Shown: positions 13,611 through 26,498 of the stretch, piece by piece
Numbering within the stretch: the first letter of the stretch is position 1
Layout of the letters: each line of letters opens with the position of its first letter
NCBI RefSeq assembly: GCF_900496995.4
Contig: NC_044009.1
Span: 36,107,505 to 36,171,504 of the forward strand
DNA: 64,000 bases
Reading direction: 5' to 3'
Source: Aquila chrysaetos chrysaetos
Lineage: Eukaryota > Chordata > Aves > Accipitriformes > Accipitridae
Notes under the pieces: generated by a model
What the model saw: only the letters and a program-made list of their open reading frames with translations
Told to the model about the DNA's origin: nothing
The model's database searches: none
Translations under genes and position numbers: made by a program

Positions 13611-13819
13611 AAAGAGGTGGTTTCTTGAGGTCTATAGGCACTTCTCCAGGAACGGCTTCCAACGGGGAGGGCCCCCGGTTAAAGCCGGCCGGGCAGGGTC
13701 CCCCTCGGGCGGATAAAATGGGTTCCACGGAAGGTCGGGGCTGGAGCCCGAGGAGGACGAAGACAGCCTTTGTCCCGTCCTGCTGAAGGCAGCGTCAGGC
13801 TGAGCCCAGGCGTCAGCCC

Positions 13820-16800
13820 TCAGCGCTGGTGCGGGGCGGCAGGCCTGCCGGGATCTGGGGGGCCGGGAGCACTCCCGGTGTGGCTCCTGCAGGTGCTGCA
13901 CAGAGGTGCGAGGAGACGGAGGAGCTTCTCGCAGTGCCGGGCAGAAGAGGGCCGGGGGCTGCCACCAGCAGCGGGCTGCAAGTCGCCACTGGCCAGCGTG
14001 GCCAGCTTCTCAGTGGCTCTGAGGGACAGCAGGACCTGCGGAAAAAAGAGAGGGGCTGGAGTCACCCGCCAGCCTGGCCCCTTGTCCCCACAGCACCACC
14101 AGGTCCCCCCCAGAGGAGCCGAGGTCCCCGTGCAGTACCTGCTGTATCCCGGGGTGCTGGCTGAGGGCCCGCAGCGCGACGAGGGCTCCCTCCCGCACGG
14201 TCTCCCGGGGGTCCCGGCAGGCCACCTCCAGCAGGACATGGGGGACCCTGCTCTCAATCAGCAGGTCCCCCAGCTCCGCCCAGCGCTGGCCCAGGTTTCC
14301 CAGGGCCAAGGCCACGTTGCAGCGCGTCCTGGCCTGCGTGTCGTTCAACAGCCGCGTCAGCCTGGGCACGGCCCTGCCCAGGGTCCCGGCCGGGAAGGAC
14401 GGGTGGTAGGCGGCGTTGCCCACCGCGAAGCTGGCTGCCTTGCGCACGCTTTCCTCCCGGTCTGCCAGGCACCCCAGCAGGCTCTCCAGCAAGCCGGGCT
14501 GGCTCTGCAGCGCCTGGGGAAAGCCGTGGCTGTGTCGGAGCAGGTTGCCCAGCAGGTTGCATGTTTTGGCACGTATCGGGGGTTGCTGGTGGCCGAGCAG
14601 GTGGGTCAGTGGCTGGTCAGCCACATCTGAGCCACTCAGGATCCTCTGGAGAAAGGGCAGGTGCTCCGGACAGGCCCGAGCCACGTGGGTTAAGAGAGAC
14701 AGGAGGTCAGTTGTGAGCGTGAGGCTGTCTGAAAACAAGGCGGACGTCAAGAAGGCAATAACATGTTCTGAGACGGCAGCTTCCCTCACCATTTGGTCTA
14801 TGACCTGCTTGTCAGACACAACGAGGTGGCACAAGAGGCTCATGGGGAGCTCGGTGTACGAGAAGGGCAGGTGGCGAGAGCAGACCTAAGGAGAGAGACA
14901 CCAGCGCTGAGTGCGCTGTCCTCACATGTGGGCCAAGTCAAGCAGTGGCTGAAGGCTGCCAGCAGGTCAGTGCAGAGCTCAGCTGCCAGCCAAGCTACTC
15001 TGAGGGCTGCATGGCACCCAAGTGACCCCTGTGTGGGCAGAAACCCCCAGCATGGTGTGAACTGGTGCCACGCATCGGGGGCTGCAATTTGGGGAGATGT
15101 CTCCACAGTATGGGTGGGGGAAGAGAAACGCAGGGCCAAGAGGGTACCTGCAGCAGCTGGGCAGGGATCTGGCTGTCTCTCACAGCCTCCGTGACCAATG
15201 CTAAGGTGTCTCCATCCACATCCAGGGCAAAAGGGAAACAGAGGAGCTGGCAGGCCTGGATCACCACAGCTGGGACAAGCTCAGGGTCCCCATCCTCTCC
15301 TGCTTGCCTGAATTTGTTAGAGAGAGAGAGAGCTTAATACAGAGGTGATCAGAAAAACATCAGGGTAAGAGGCAGAGAGCGTTCCCCACACCAGGCACTA
15401 AGGAGAGGCTCTGCAAGTGAGCTGTGCCCTGCACAAGTGCCAGGTCAGGAACTTCTCAGCCCTCTGCGTGCTCGTGTCCAAGCCCCGTTCAGTGGCTGAG
15501 CTCTGCCCGTTTCAGCCCTCCCCACAACTCACGTCTGTGCCAGGCATGCCAGGAAGCCAGGGGACAGCAGCCTCTTTAGTGTCACCATGAGGACACCATG
15601 GGACTGGGTGAGCTGAGGCAGGCACCGGTGGGACTCGCGAGTGAAGACGAAGAGGGCCAGGCTGAGGAAGAGCAGGGTGCCTGCAGGGGGAACAGCACAG
15701 CAGAGGGGCAAAGCTAGGGAAGGCTGAAGTCTCTCCTCTCTTCTGTCTGCCTGTACTGCCTCAAGGCTGCTCCAGGGTTGCTTCTGTGCTCCCCTGCCTA
15801 AAACCACACCAATCTCCACCCTTGGTGGTCACACCTGCTAGCATGAACATTCCCTGCAGCAAAGACACCCTTTCTTGTTCCTCCACAACCAGCTCAGCTG
15901 AGCTGCTGCTGACTGGGCACATCATGGGCCAGCCCAGCCCTCTCTCCCTGGAGGACAATAGCAATCCTCAAGAAAAGCCCCATGAACCCTCTGGCCTCAG
16001 GGACAAGATGTGGACAGGGACAGGACTGTGGGCAAGTCTGAGGGCAGGATGTGGAGCAGGGTCCAGGGCAGATGCCCTGCCATCCCGCAGCTCCTACCTT
16101 GAGGGGAGAGGAGGTTCCAGTCTGGCTCTGCTGTGGGGTGACCTTCCCCTTGGGGGTCTCCCTCCAGCGCTGCCTTGGCGCTGCCCACACGAAGCACCAC
16201 AGCAATGCAATGCCACACCACACTCCACAGTTCTGAGGCGGCAAAGCCCTGCTCCACAGCCATATCCTCCTAGAGGTGGGGAGGCAGATGTCAGAGGGCT
16301 TCATGGTCCCCCATGGCTCCCCAGGGTTCTCGTCCAGGGGTCTACCAGCCCCATGGTCCTGGGAAGGTCAGGGCTGGACAGACGTTGCCCAGGGGGAGGA
16401 GCGGGGACCAGGCAGCTGGCAGCCCTGCTGCACCTGCTGACGGTGCCACTCCCAGGGCATCTCTGCCCTCTGTCACTCCAACATGCCCATGAATCACCCC
16501 TCCCTGCCCACCACTCCTCCACCAACACTCCAGAGCTCCACAGACAACCCAGGGACATTAGGTGACTTTCACAGGGTTGCACAGCTCAGCCAAAGCTGCC
16601 TGCCCAGTTCCCTGGTTTGCCTCAGCCTCCATTACTGATCCACATTCAGGCCTTTTTGCCCCCACACCTTTTGGCAGGGACCAGGCAAAGGGAGATGGGC
16701 AGACGGGTACCTGGGCAAGGAGCTTCAGCAGGAGGAAAAAGATCCCATCATAGAGACCAGCACCCATTGGCGGGGGGAGCTGCAGCTGGAAGAGAGAGTA

Positions 16801-19800
16801 GGGGACAGGCTGGAGCTAGGTGCTGGGTCTGAGGGCAGCAGCACCGCACTTGCACCCTTCCATGCCCGTCTTTGACCACGCCTCCACAGTGGGGTGACAG
16901 TGTGGCTCCCTGCGCTTCTGTCCCCATCCCGTACCTCAGCAGGTGCTGTCAGCACGTTTGTCACTACCAGTAGGATCTCTTCTCCCCCGAGCTCCAAGGC
17001 CACCCCATGCTGACTGAGCTGTGTCAGGAGGAATGCTGCAGCACCCTGTGGGAGAGGGAGAGCTCACCACCTTTGGAACTTTCCCACCTGCCTGCTCAGT
17101 GCTGACTTTTCATCCCTCAGCCCAGGGCAGGGACAGCCAGGCTGCATCTGCACCCATCCCACCCTGAGTGAGCAACAATAAGACCCAAATGGGATGTAGG
17201 GCTCTGCAGGGCTCTCAGAGGCAGCTCCAGCAGGGTGGGCAGACTTACCACAAGGGAGACGACAGGAGAGTGGGTGATGAGATCCACAGCCAGGGTAACC
17301 ACCTCCTCAGGCCTGAAAACACAGGAACCAGGGGAGAGATACTGTGTTCCCACAGCTTCACATCCCACAGAGCAACAGCATCCAAACACCCCCAGGGCTG
17401 GGAAGCAGCCACCTTGCAGGGGGAGCAAGCCCTGGTTCACAGCACCTCCTTGTCCACACTGGGTCCTCACTGCATCCCCAGCAACCACCCACACTGCCCA
17501 GCACGCTGCTGGTGTGTCTGGATCGGAGGAATCAGTGGGAGCAAGAACCCAGCTCTGGGCAGGTTGTGGGACAGAGGGCTGTTCAGAGCAGGGCATGTTC
17601 CCCTCCCACCCATGAGTGAAAGTGGGTACTTACCTGGGAGGGGAGGACTGAAGCTGCAGGGTGAGCAGGGCCAGCAGGTACAGAGAGGCCTCGCAGGCTG
17701 CCCCCTGGGCCACCTCTGCCATGGGGATCTGCCAAGGGAGCAGGAGTCACAGGGGGACAGCAAGGCTGGGAGGGGAGGAGGGGACATTTCTGGGCCCTTG
17801 AGGAGAACTGTACTCTCCAGACTAAGCTCCCCCAAACTCTTCTCCCCACATGTTCCCCAGCTTGGTCTGAGCAGCGCTCAGAGGAGTGTGTCCTGCTTGC
17901 CCACACTCCTACCCCACCACTGGGGCTGTGGCCAGTCCTACCTCACCCTTCAAGAGCTGCATGAGGGAACCCCACAGTCGCTGGCTCCTTCCCAGGTGCT
18001 GGCACAGGCTGGGGCTGGCATGGCAGCCAGCATAGAGGATCTGCGAGGCAGAGGGGAGAGATGCATACCAGCTCCTGGGGACAGGGATGCAGTGACCAGG
18101 CCCATCCCAGTCACATGCCATGGCTACTGCGGGCTCATTTATTCAACAACTGACACCAGGGAGATGGGAGTCATTGAGGGCTGAGCACACAGTTCCCTCT
18201 TCCCCATGCTCCTAACCTCAGACCAAAGGTCCAGGCACCTCTGGGCACAGCCAGATAAATGGATGGGGCCATTACCTTCAGCACGTTCAAGGAGCAGCTT
18301 GGGTGGTCCAGTCTCCCCAGCAGTCTCCCAAGCTGCTGGCTCTCTCCCTCCATAAGCTTTTCAGCTACCTCCTGAGCGACCTGCAGAAATCAGCCTGTTT
18401 TGCACCCCGGGCACCTGAAGGACTGCACAGACTTAAGGAGTTTAATGCTAGCAACAAATTAATAAAAGAAGGCATCTGCTTCCTACATGTTGCCTGCGTT
18501 CACAAAGGGATACCCATCTGCCATGACACAGCATGGCTTTGATGCACAGTCCCAGAGCTGAGATAAGCAAAGTGAGATTCCTCCTCTGCTTCCCTCCTTG
18601 TTGACTCAGAGTTGAGTTAAAGGATCAAATGTAAATCTGTAGTTTTGTTTTTCCTCTTATTTATTGTCCATTCAATTTCAGATCTCCTACAGTTGATATC
18701 GCATATAAGAATTCTTCATGTTTTCTCTGCATTGCCTAGTTCTTTACTTAGCCCACCCCACACTTCAGATCCTAAGTGTGAGTCTCTTAATTGATTTAGG
18801 AGTCCTTAGACTCCTAAAGCTCAGCTGTTGGCTGGGGAGGAGGAGCCTGCAAATGCCAGCCCTGCAGCCACCAAAGCCAGAGGACCCCAGCCCTCCACTT
18901 TACTGCTGAAAAAGAGATCCTCCTGGGGAGGTCCTGTGGGGACCACACCTCCTCTCCCTGCAAAGAGAGCTGGCCTGACCTGCTGCTTGGCTTCTTGACA
19001 GCTGTTCCTCTCCAGGGGGATGCTGCAGGCAGCAGCCAATGCAGCCATGAAGAAGTCTGCCACATGTGGGCTCTGGTCATGGGCCGACTTGGCCTCCATT
19101 GCTGCACCTGCACAGGGACAGAGCTTGGGAGACATGTGCTAAGGGTGAGGGATGCTGAGGGGCAGCAGGATGGGGTTGGAGGCCAAGAGAGGAAAAGTCA
19201 GGCTTGTGACACAAGGAGGGTGAGATCTGGGATTGAGGGAGAGAAGAGGAAAGCCCTGGTTAGCAGGGGTTTGGGCAGATAAGCTTCAGCCACCTCCTCT
19301 GGCCAACAGCACTGCCATGGGAGTCAGTGCTCAGAGGGAGCCCAAGGGCAGGAGGGAGAGGGGAAAGCCCAGGAGGTGTTGAGCTGCTAAGCACTGCTAC
19401 CTTGCAGAGCAGGCTGCTCTGAGATGGATCCCTGAAGGAGTCTGTTCAGCAGGGGTTGATGCTCCTCTCGCAGGCTGGTATAGAAGGGGGCAGAGACAAA
19501 GGGGTATGTCGCATCCAGGCTCTCGCAGAGCAGGGTGAAGCACTGGGGGAAACACAGGGGTTGCTATCACTGAAGACTGAGGGTGGGAGGAGAGAGAAGG
19601 ACAACGGGGGAGGAGGCTGTGGGGGGACAGCAGAAGTGGGAGAAGGACTCATGCTGGGAGCTTCAGGGAACTCCATCTGTCCTCTCCAGCCAGGTTACTG
19701 TGTAGGAGCCACATGCGGCTGCATGTGGGCTGAGAGAGGGGTACAGGTGCGGGCCCAGCTGGGGAAGGTGCCTCCTCAGAGACCTCCTTTCTGCATGTGA

Positions 19801-22800
19801 TCCCCACCCCAAAACCCCAGTGTGTAAGACAGCTTGCCCTGACAAGAATGCATCATACCCTGCAGCTGGGAGTAGGGTCCTCAGCCTGTGCTCCCCCTGA
19901 CACACACACCAAGCCCCACAGCTTCTGTCCCTGGGGGGGAGGGGGAGGCAAAGGGAGACAGGGGCACCCTTACCAGGAGGCTTTGCTGGCAGAGTCTCAT
20001 CTCGCTGTCGGCTGGCTCAGCCAGCAGCTCCAGCAGCAGGGCTAGGAAGCAGCTGGCACTCTCCTGGAAGGTCTGCAGGCTGGGGGAGGCAGCAGGGGCA
20101 GAGGATAGCAAAGAAACATGGCCCCTGGATGTGAGGACAGGCTCTGGCCAGGCCCATATGGCCCTGGCTAATGGAGCAGGCAGCATGCACTAGCACTGTG
20201 AGCTGCTGTCAGCAGGCAGCACAACTGGACTCTAGTCAGGTGTGCCTTTCCCTTAATTAGTCCCACTCACAGAAAGTGCTCCTCTGTGAGCACAGTGATA
20301 CAGCACGAAGTGCTTAGTCCATGGTGCTTCCCCACAGAGACAGCTCTAGCCACAGAGTATGAACACCACCCTCCTGCCTACTGCCAGGTCCCTGAAGTGG
20401 CCACAAGAGACCTCAGTGCACAGAGGGTTGTCCCTACCTGTCCTTTTGCCCACTCTCCTCCAGGATGCATTCACTGCTGAAATAAACTGTGGTCACCATG
20501 AGGAGGTCTGTCAGCACCGTGATACACCAGGGCTGCTGCAGGATCCAGAAAGAAACAGCAAGTGGGGATTGTCTGCTGGACATCCCAACACCACTGCAAT
20601 GGGATCCTTTCCTGCCAGGACCTCCCCCGTCTCAAGGGGGCCTTGAAAAGGCACCGGTCCTGTAAGCCAGCTCCAGCAGGACACCAGAGCCTCCTCAGCA
20701 CCAGCATCTGCAGGGCTGGAAGGAGCCCAAATTTCTCTGGGGTCCTACACCCACCTGCTTGGTGTTACCACTCTCCAGGATCTGTTTGGCTAGACACAGC
20801 AGGGACAGAGGCACATTCAGCTCTCGGCAGAAGTGGTCCAGCAACTCAGAGTCACAACGGGTAGCCAGGAGGTTGCCCACAACACAGAGCACAGGACGGA
20901 GACGGGAGGCTCCCTCCAGCATCCCTTCCAGCACCTGGACACAGAGAAGCCAGAAGAACTCATGATCAGCAGCAGTTCTGGCCTGTCCATCAGCCATGGG
21001 GCAGCCTTTCAACCCATTCAGGCAGGGGACAGCAAGGGAGCAGATGGCAAGCTAAGTGCATGAGACAGCTCTGGCTCCTGGAGAAGCAGAGGATCTTCTT
21101 GCTGGCTGGACTGAGGACTCTCCCAATACTCCCAACCCAATCCTGGGGAAGAAGGCAGCATCCATGTCCCCAGTTGTAGTTGCCTGGGCCAGTCATCACT
21201 CACCTGCTGAGCAGAGTCTGCCAGGCGGGCCTGGACACGGTGCTGGAAGGCTGGGTCCCTCAGGAGGCTCAGTGGCGTGCTCAGCTGCATGGCCGAGGGC
21301 TCAGTGGCCTCGATCAGGTGCTGCCACTCCTCATCGCTCTCCAGCTCCTAGCCACAGAGGAGAGAGGACTGGTGCCACAGACTCTGCCTGCCCTAGGGTC
21401 TCTGTACAAGCCCCTGGGGACTGGGCCCTGCTGTTCTCACCACAAGACACTGTCTTACCTCACTCTCCAGGTCCACGGTCTCAATGCTACGCCTGTCCCG
21501 GGGCTCTGCCCTGCCAGCACCAGGCTGCAGAGGGGCACCTGCTCCGGCAAACTCACGCTCATAGTCTTGAGTGATGCTGTGCTCCCTGGTGAAGGAAACA
21601 GCGCTGTCAGTAAACGACCTTGCCTTCCCCTCTTCCTCCTGTCCCAGCTTCAGCCTTCCCTCACCGTGGATTGGGAGGAGGCCCCTCCAACTCCCACTCT
21701 GCCATGCTGCTCTTTCCTTGCAGGACACTGAGGTTCTTCTCGTTGGAGGCAGCCAGTGGCTCCCCCTCCCCAAGGGCTGCCTTCCCGGGAGCTGCTCTGG
21801 GTCTATGCCCGGGGCATCCTTTGCCAGAGTCCTTTGTAGGTGCATCACCTGTCTTCAGTTGCCCCTGGGTGATGGCAGAGAAGTTTGGTCAGGGCAGGGT
21901 TACTCAGCCAGATGAGTCCCCTAGACCTCACCACCCTGAGGACCCCACATCCTGCCTTGTATGTGGCTGGCACCCCAGCCTAACCCATGTACCTGCTGTT
22001 TTTCCCCTCAGGTCCCATTTCAGTGCCCCTCCTTTACCCTGACCGTGGAACACAGTGAGGGGAATCCCACACTTTCCTCTACCTTTTTCTGAGCCTTCTC
22101 AACCATCTTCTGCCGTGCCTTTCTCAGGATCCTGGACTGACCACTCCTGGGGGCCATGGAATGGGCTTGCTGCTCCTTCAGGGCCTGCAGCTCTGGGGAC
22201 AGCTTGGTGGTGAAGGGGTTTGAGATCCCGTGTTCTTCTGTGTCATCAATCACTGGGGAAGTGAGGGGAGAACTTCATCAGCAGCTCTCCCTTGGGACAC
22301 AGGGAGAGTGATGGGCTCTGGGATCCTAGGGGAATCCCGGGGGACCCAGAGCAAGCCCAGGGGCAAGAGCTAGGTCAGTGCTTGGAGAAAGCTGAGAGGA
22401 GGGAGGCAAAGACTAGGGTAGTAAAAATAGCAGGGCAGGGTGGTCCTCCCAGGCTCTAGGCAGTAGGAGGAGGAAATGGACCTGGCCAGTGCTGGAAAAA
22501 GAGCTGGTACTCACCAGTAACCCGTCCCGCAATGAAGGGGTGAGAGAGCAGCTCCGGCCATGACAGGCGCTGGCGAGGGTCCTTCATTAGTAGTCCCTGC
22601 AGGAAGCTCTACAGGGCAGCACAGCACCAGGGTCACCAACACATACTTGGCACCCACCAGTGAGCACAGTGTACCCACCAGTCTCCCCCAGTGAGGGCAC
22701 CCAGGCCTGCGTTCCCTGCCTGGCTCTGGGAAAGGAGTGGCTCTAGCGCTTAGGGCAGACGGGAAGACACTTCCCTTCTCAGCGCAGTAAATCACTCCTC

Positions 22801-25800
22801 TGCTGTCAGCCCCAGTTTCCCCGCTTATGGACAGCAGTGATAAGGGTCCCCCTCCCAGGAAGCCCAGCTCTCACCCCTTCTCTATGTTCTGAAATCCCTG
22901 TTAGGGGACATAAAACCTAAGAGTGGCCCACAAGGGCAGCAGGCGAGGCCAAAGCTGCTACCACATTAACGGATCTCACCCCATAGACAGGGCCTCTGCC
23001 CTTACCTTGAAGACTGGGCTTATGGCCGTGGGCCATTTGACGGGGTCCTTGACGATGAGGCTGACAAGCTGGAAGATGCTGCTGGTGTAGAAGGGAGGAG
23101 TTCCCACGAAGAGCTCGTACAGGATGCAGCCCACAGACCACAGGTCCGCCGTGTGGTCATACGGCCGCTCCTCCACCAGCTCAGGGGACATGTACAGCGG
23201 GGTGCCCTTGATGGAAGTCAGCACCATGGTGTGGATGCTCATGGCACGGGCAAATCTGTCAGAGCAAAGTACAGATGGCCAGTTCAGGCTGAAACATCCA
23301 TTGCAGCTCCCAGGGAGATCCCTACAAGTTTACCCACATCTCTCCCCTCTGGAGTCCAAAATCCCCCATCCCTGCTCAACCTCTAAAGATGCACAGAATC
23401 CAGGGCCCCTTCCACACTCCTCCCTCCTCCTCTACAGCATCCAGGACATCCCTTGGCTGCCCCAAGGCCAAGTGTCCCCCTCAAGCTGGCCCCCAGCACC
23501 CACCCGAAGTCACAGAGCTTGACGATGCCATCTTTGCCAAGCAGGATGTTCTGGGGTTTCATGTCGCGGTGCAGGATGCGGTGGGAGTGCAGATAATAGA
23601 GAGCAGAGACCAGTTGGGCAGCTATGGTCTGGACCTGCCGGAGACATGGGAGCCTCACCCTGTGTCCCATGGTGCCACTAGCTGGCACAACCATGGGGTC
23701 TCTTACAGCCTGGCTCCCCCAGTACTCCCACTCCTGCCCTTGCCCTCTTCGGGGCAGGGAGCAGCCCCAGCCATGGACCAGAAGTTCCTTGGAGTAGGCT
23801 GATGGTCAAGGCAGCAGCCTGGTGCTGTGGTCCTTGGAGAGGGAACAGGGAAACTGAGGTCCCTGCTGGACCCCACTGTCCCCCAGTGCAACCTGGCGCC
23901 CTCCCCATCCCCTTCAGAAGCTCTGCCAGGTAAAGCCCCGGAGCGACCCTCACCCTCCTGATATCTCCTGACCCACAGCAGAGACCCGCTGCCTGCAGGC
24001 AGACAAATCCTGTTCTCTCCATCCTGCAGCAAACACTGTGTGGTCACTGCCTTGACAGTCACCTGGTCCTCGGGCAAACTCCCATCGTCCTCCAGGATCT
24101 GGAATAGCTCCCCCTCTGCATAGTCAGTCACCACTACCACCTGGAGGTAAGAGCAGCATGGTGAGATCAGGCACTCACCCAGGTGCATCCCCACCATGCC
24201 CTGGGGACCGGGACAGAGCAGGGTAGGAAATCTGAGGGACGTGCTGGGGTGTCACCATGCACAGCCCGTCAGCTTGGGCTGGGACCTGGGATGGGAGAGA
24301 TCCCCTGTGGCTGCACTGCAGCAAGGACCTGGCACTTAGCAGAGGCCTTGTGGCTGTCCTTACCTCAGACAGCCAGCAGAAACCAGGGAAGAGGGAAGGA
24401 CAGGACAAGCCCAGAATGGTACTTTCAATCCCAGTGGGTAGAATCACTCCCTTGAGCTTGTTTTGAATCTGCTACCCAATTACTTTATTTCATGCCTCCA
24501 TATCCCATAGCACAGTCTTCAGTCCTTTCTTATCATACTCTCTCCATGAGAGTTTAAATCAGCGAAAAGTCAGTCTCTGAAGAGACTGATGAGGTGACTG
24601 AAGAGTCACCTTCATCCTGTGATTCGAAACCACTCCTCTTGCATCACACAGCCCCTGCCCAGCTCCTTCACCTCTGCATATGACGTAGTGCACCCCACAC
24701 AGCCCAGATAGGTGCTGGCTCCTTATACAGCACATATTGGAGGGCTCTGAAAAACACTGACCAGGCCCTGGGAGGGTGTCACCAGCATCTCCTGAGAAAG
24801 AGGTCCCTATGACAGCAGGGGCCAGCCCCTGTTCCCCTGCCCCAGTCAAGCAAAAGCATCTGCCCGGAGTAGTCCCCTTCACCTCCTTGTCGGTCTCAAA
24901 GCTGTCGAGCATCTGGATGATGTTGGGGTGATGGAGGCCTCTCATGATCTCAATTTCCCGCTGCAGGTTCTTCAGCTCCTTCTCAGACCGCCCCACCTTG
25001 GGTATGAACTTCAATGCCACCACCTTTCAAAGCAGGCAAAGCTGGGATCAGACCAAGTTCCCACCCACCCTGGCAGAGACCATGTTTAACCCAAATGGGA
25101 CTCAGCTTTTCCAGCTGAGCACACCAAACAAGATGTTTTTTCACTGGATCCCTTGGAGCTGGGGCTCCGCCCAGGCCCTTGCACATCGATACAGGTGCTC
25201 ACAGTACTTTGCACACTGGTGTTTAAAGCAAAGAAATTTAATCAGTGAGCACAGACAAAACTAGGACTGCCAGAAACACGGGACAGGACCTAGAGATGCT
25301 GGTGGACAGCAAGCCTAACATGAGCCAGCAGCATGCCCTGGCAGTGAGGAGCACTAGCAGCACCCTGAGCTGTATCAACAGGCAGGAGTTGGAGGGAAGT
25401 GACTATTGCCCTGTATTTGGAACTTCTTAGACTGCATTGGCAATATTGTGGCCAGTTTTTGGCCCAGAAAGACATCAATAGGCTGGAGGGGGTATAGCAG
25501 AGGCCATTGGATGGTGAGGGGGCTGAAGCATGTGGGAGGATGACACAAGGATTACAAATTGAAACAGGGAAGCTTCAACTTGATTTAAGGAAAAACGATT
25601 CACCCTAAGTATAGTTAAGCACTGGCTGCAGGGTGTTTGTCCTTGAGGTTTCACAGGATCTGGATTTAGTGCTGGCCCTGCTTTGAGCAGTGGATGGACT
25701 AGAGACCTCCTGAGGTCCCTTGAACCTGAATGAGTCTGTGCCAGCAGGAGCTGGGCAGGAATGTCAGCAGAAAAATGGATGAGTGCTGAGTCCCAAAGGC

Positions 25801-25978
25801 CTGGCAAGGCCCTGGAACCTAACAGCCACCAGAAATCATTCCCGGTGCCACACAACGGACCCCCAGCCCTCTCCCCTGCCACCTCTCTCCTCACCTGGGC
25901 GCTGTGTTTCCGGCGCCCCTTGTACACGCGCCCAAAAGAGCCTTCGCCGATCATTTCCAGGACATGGTACTTCTCCAT
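13820..25978 (-). CDS. STK36: STK36 (fused-homologue Ser/Thr kinase)
   Basis: Vertebrate Fused: needed for motile-cilium central-pair assembly and linked to Hedgehog/GLI signalling. Exons, transcript order: 25978-25895, 25023-24883, 24140-24063, 23634-23504, 23255-23006, 22608-22515, 22252-22083, 21864-21665, 21585-21459, 21347-21204, 20934-20755, 20535-20438, 20079-19974, 19542-19401, 19107-18980, 18380-18276, 18040-17942, 17728-17634, 17312-17249, 17045-16935, 16785-16711, 16269-16098, 15680-15533, 15307-15148, 14885-14139, 14035-13820. They sum to 4065 nt, 1354 aa plus stop (human about 1315). Start chosen at [16 protein letters not shown], as in human; an ATG three codons earlier is also in frame. 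Kinase domain is about residues 4-254: Gly loop GEGSFG, Lys33 (VALK), HRDMKPQN with Asp125, DFG at 143, SPE for APE, so it looks catalytically competent. The rest is Leu-rich helical repeat, ARM/HEAT-like toward the C-terminus ([15 protein letters not shown]). Confidence 0.97.
25288..25735 (+). mobile_element. CR1 LINE fragment (old, diverged)
   Basis: In STK36 intron 1, plus-strand reading frames recall the C-terminal part of CR1 ORF2: [16 protein letters not shown], then a degenerate segment ending [10 protein letters not shown], then [11 protein letters not shown]-like and VKHWLQ-like stretches. The frame is broken repeatedly, so this is a dead fragment, antisense to STK36. Ends are approximate. 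Confidence 0.7.
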
Positions 25979-26498
25979 CACGGGCATTCAGGGAGGGGGC
26001 CGCTGAGCTGCTGAGGCAAAACGGCCGGTGAGGAAAAGCGCTTCGCCCTCTCTCCCCTCCTCTTGCCCTCCGCAACTGGCTGCCAAGGGGCACCAACCCC
26101 CAACCCCAGCTGCGATGGAGACGGGCAGTGCCAGTGCTGGGAAGACAGGGCTACACGCTCTGCGATCCCAAATCCCAAGGACCGGGGCTTCCCCTCCCCG
26201 CCGGCATCTCCCCTCCCCGCAGCGCTCCACCCAGGGCCCGGTCGCCAGGGCGGGTGTCCCCGAGGCCCTCCGCCGGGCTCTGTCCCTGCCCCCCGGCTCC
26301 ACCTCCGCTCCCCTACGGCAGGACGAGACCCAAGACCTGGTCGAAGCCCCCCGGGCGGGATTAACCTCGCCCCGCTCCGCTCTCGTCGCGGCCCGGTCAC
26401 CCCCGGGCCCGCCGCCACCACGGCGTCGCCTAGCAACACCCTCCCCTCCCGTGCGCCCTCGCTGAGGTTCCGCTTCCGGTTCCGGGGCGTGAGGGAAG
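25979..26498. promoter_or_regulatory. Divergent CpG-island promoter, STK36 / RNF25
   Basis: Only 520 bp separate the STK36 start codon (minus) from the RNF25 start codon (plus), and the segment is GC-rich with dense CpG. Next to the RNF25 ATG are tandem ETS-like cores (CTTCCGGTTCCGG, about 26473-26485) and AAGATGGCGGC, a YY1-type element that contains the start codon itself. No TATA box is seen. On the minus strand a possible 5' UTR acceptor (TTTTGCCTCAG) precedes the STK36 ATG. The same head-to-head arrangement exists in human. Confidence 0.8.

Noticed and set aside
15786-16565. 259-codon plus-strand open frame
   Set aside because: Antisense to STK36 exon 22 and its introns; the splice-supported minus-strand exon explains the conservation.
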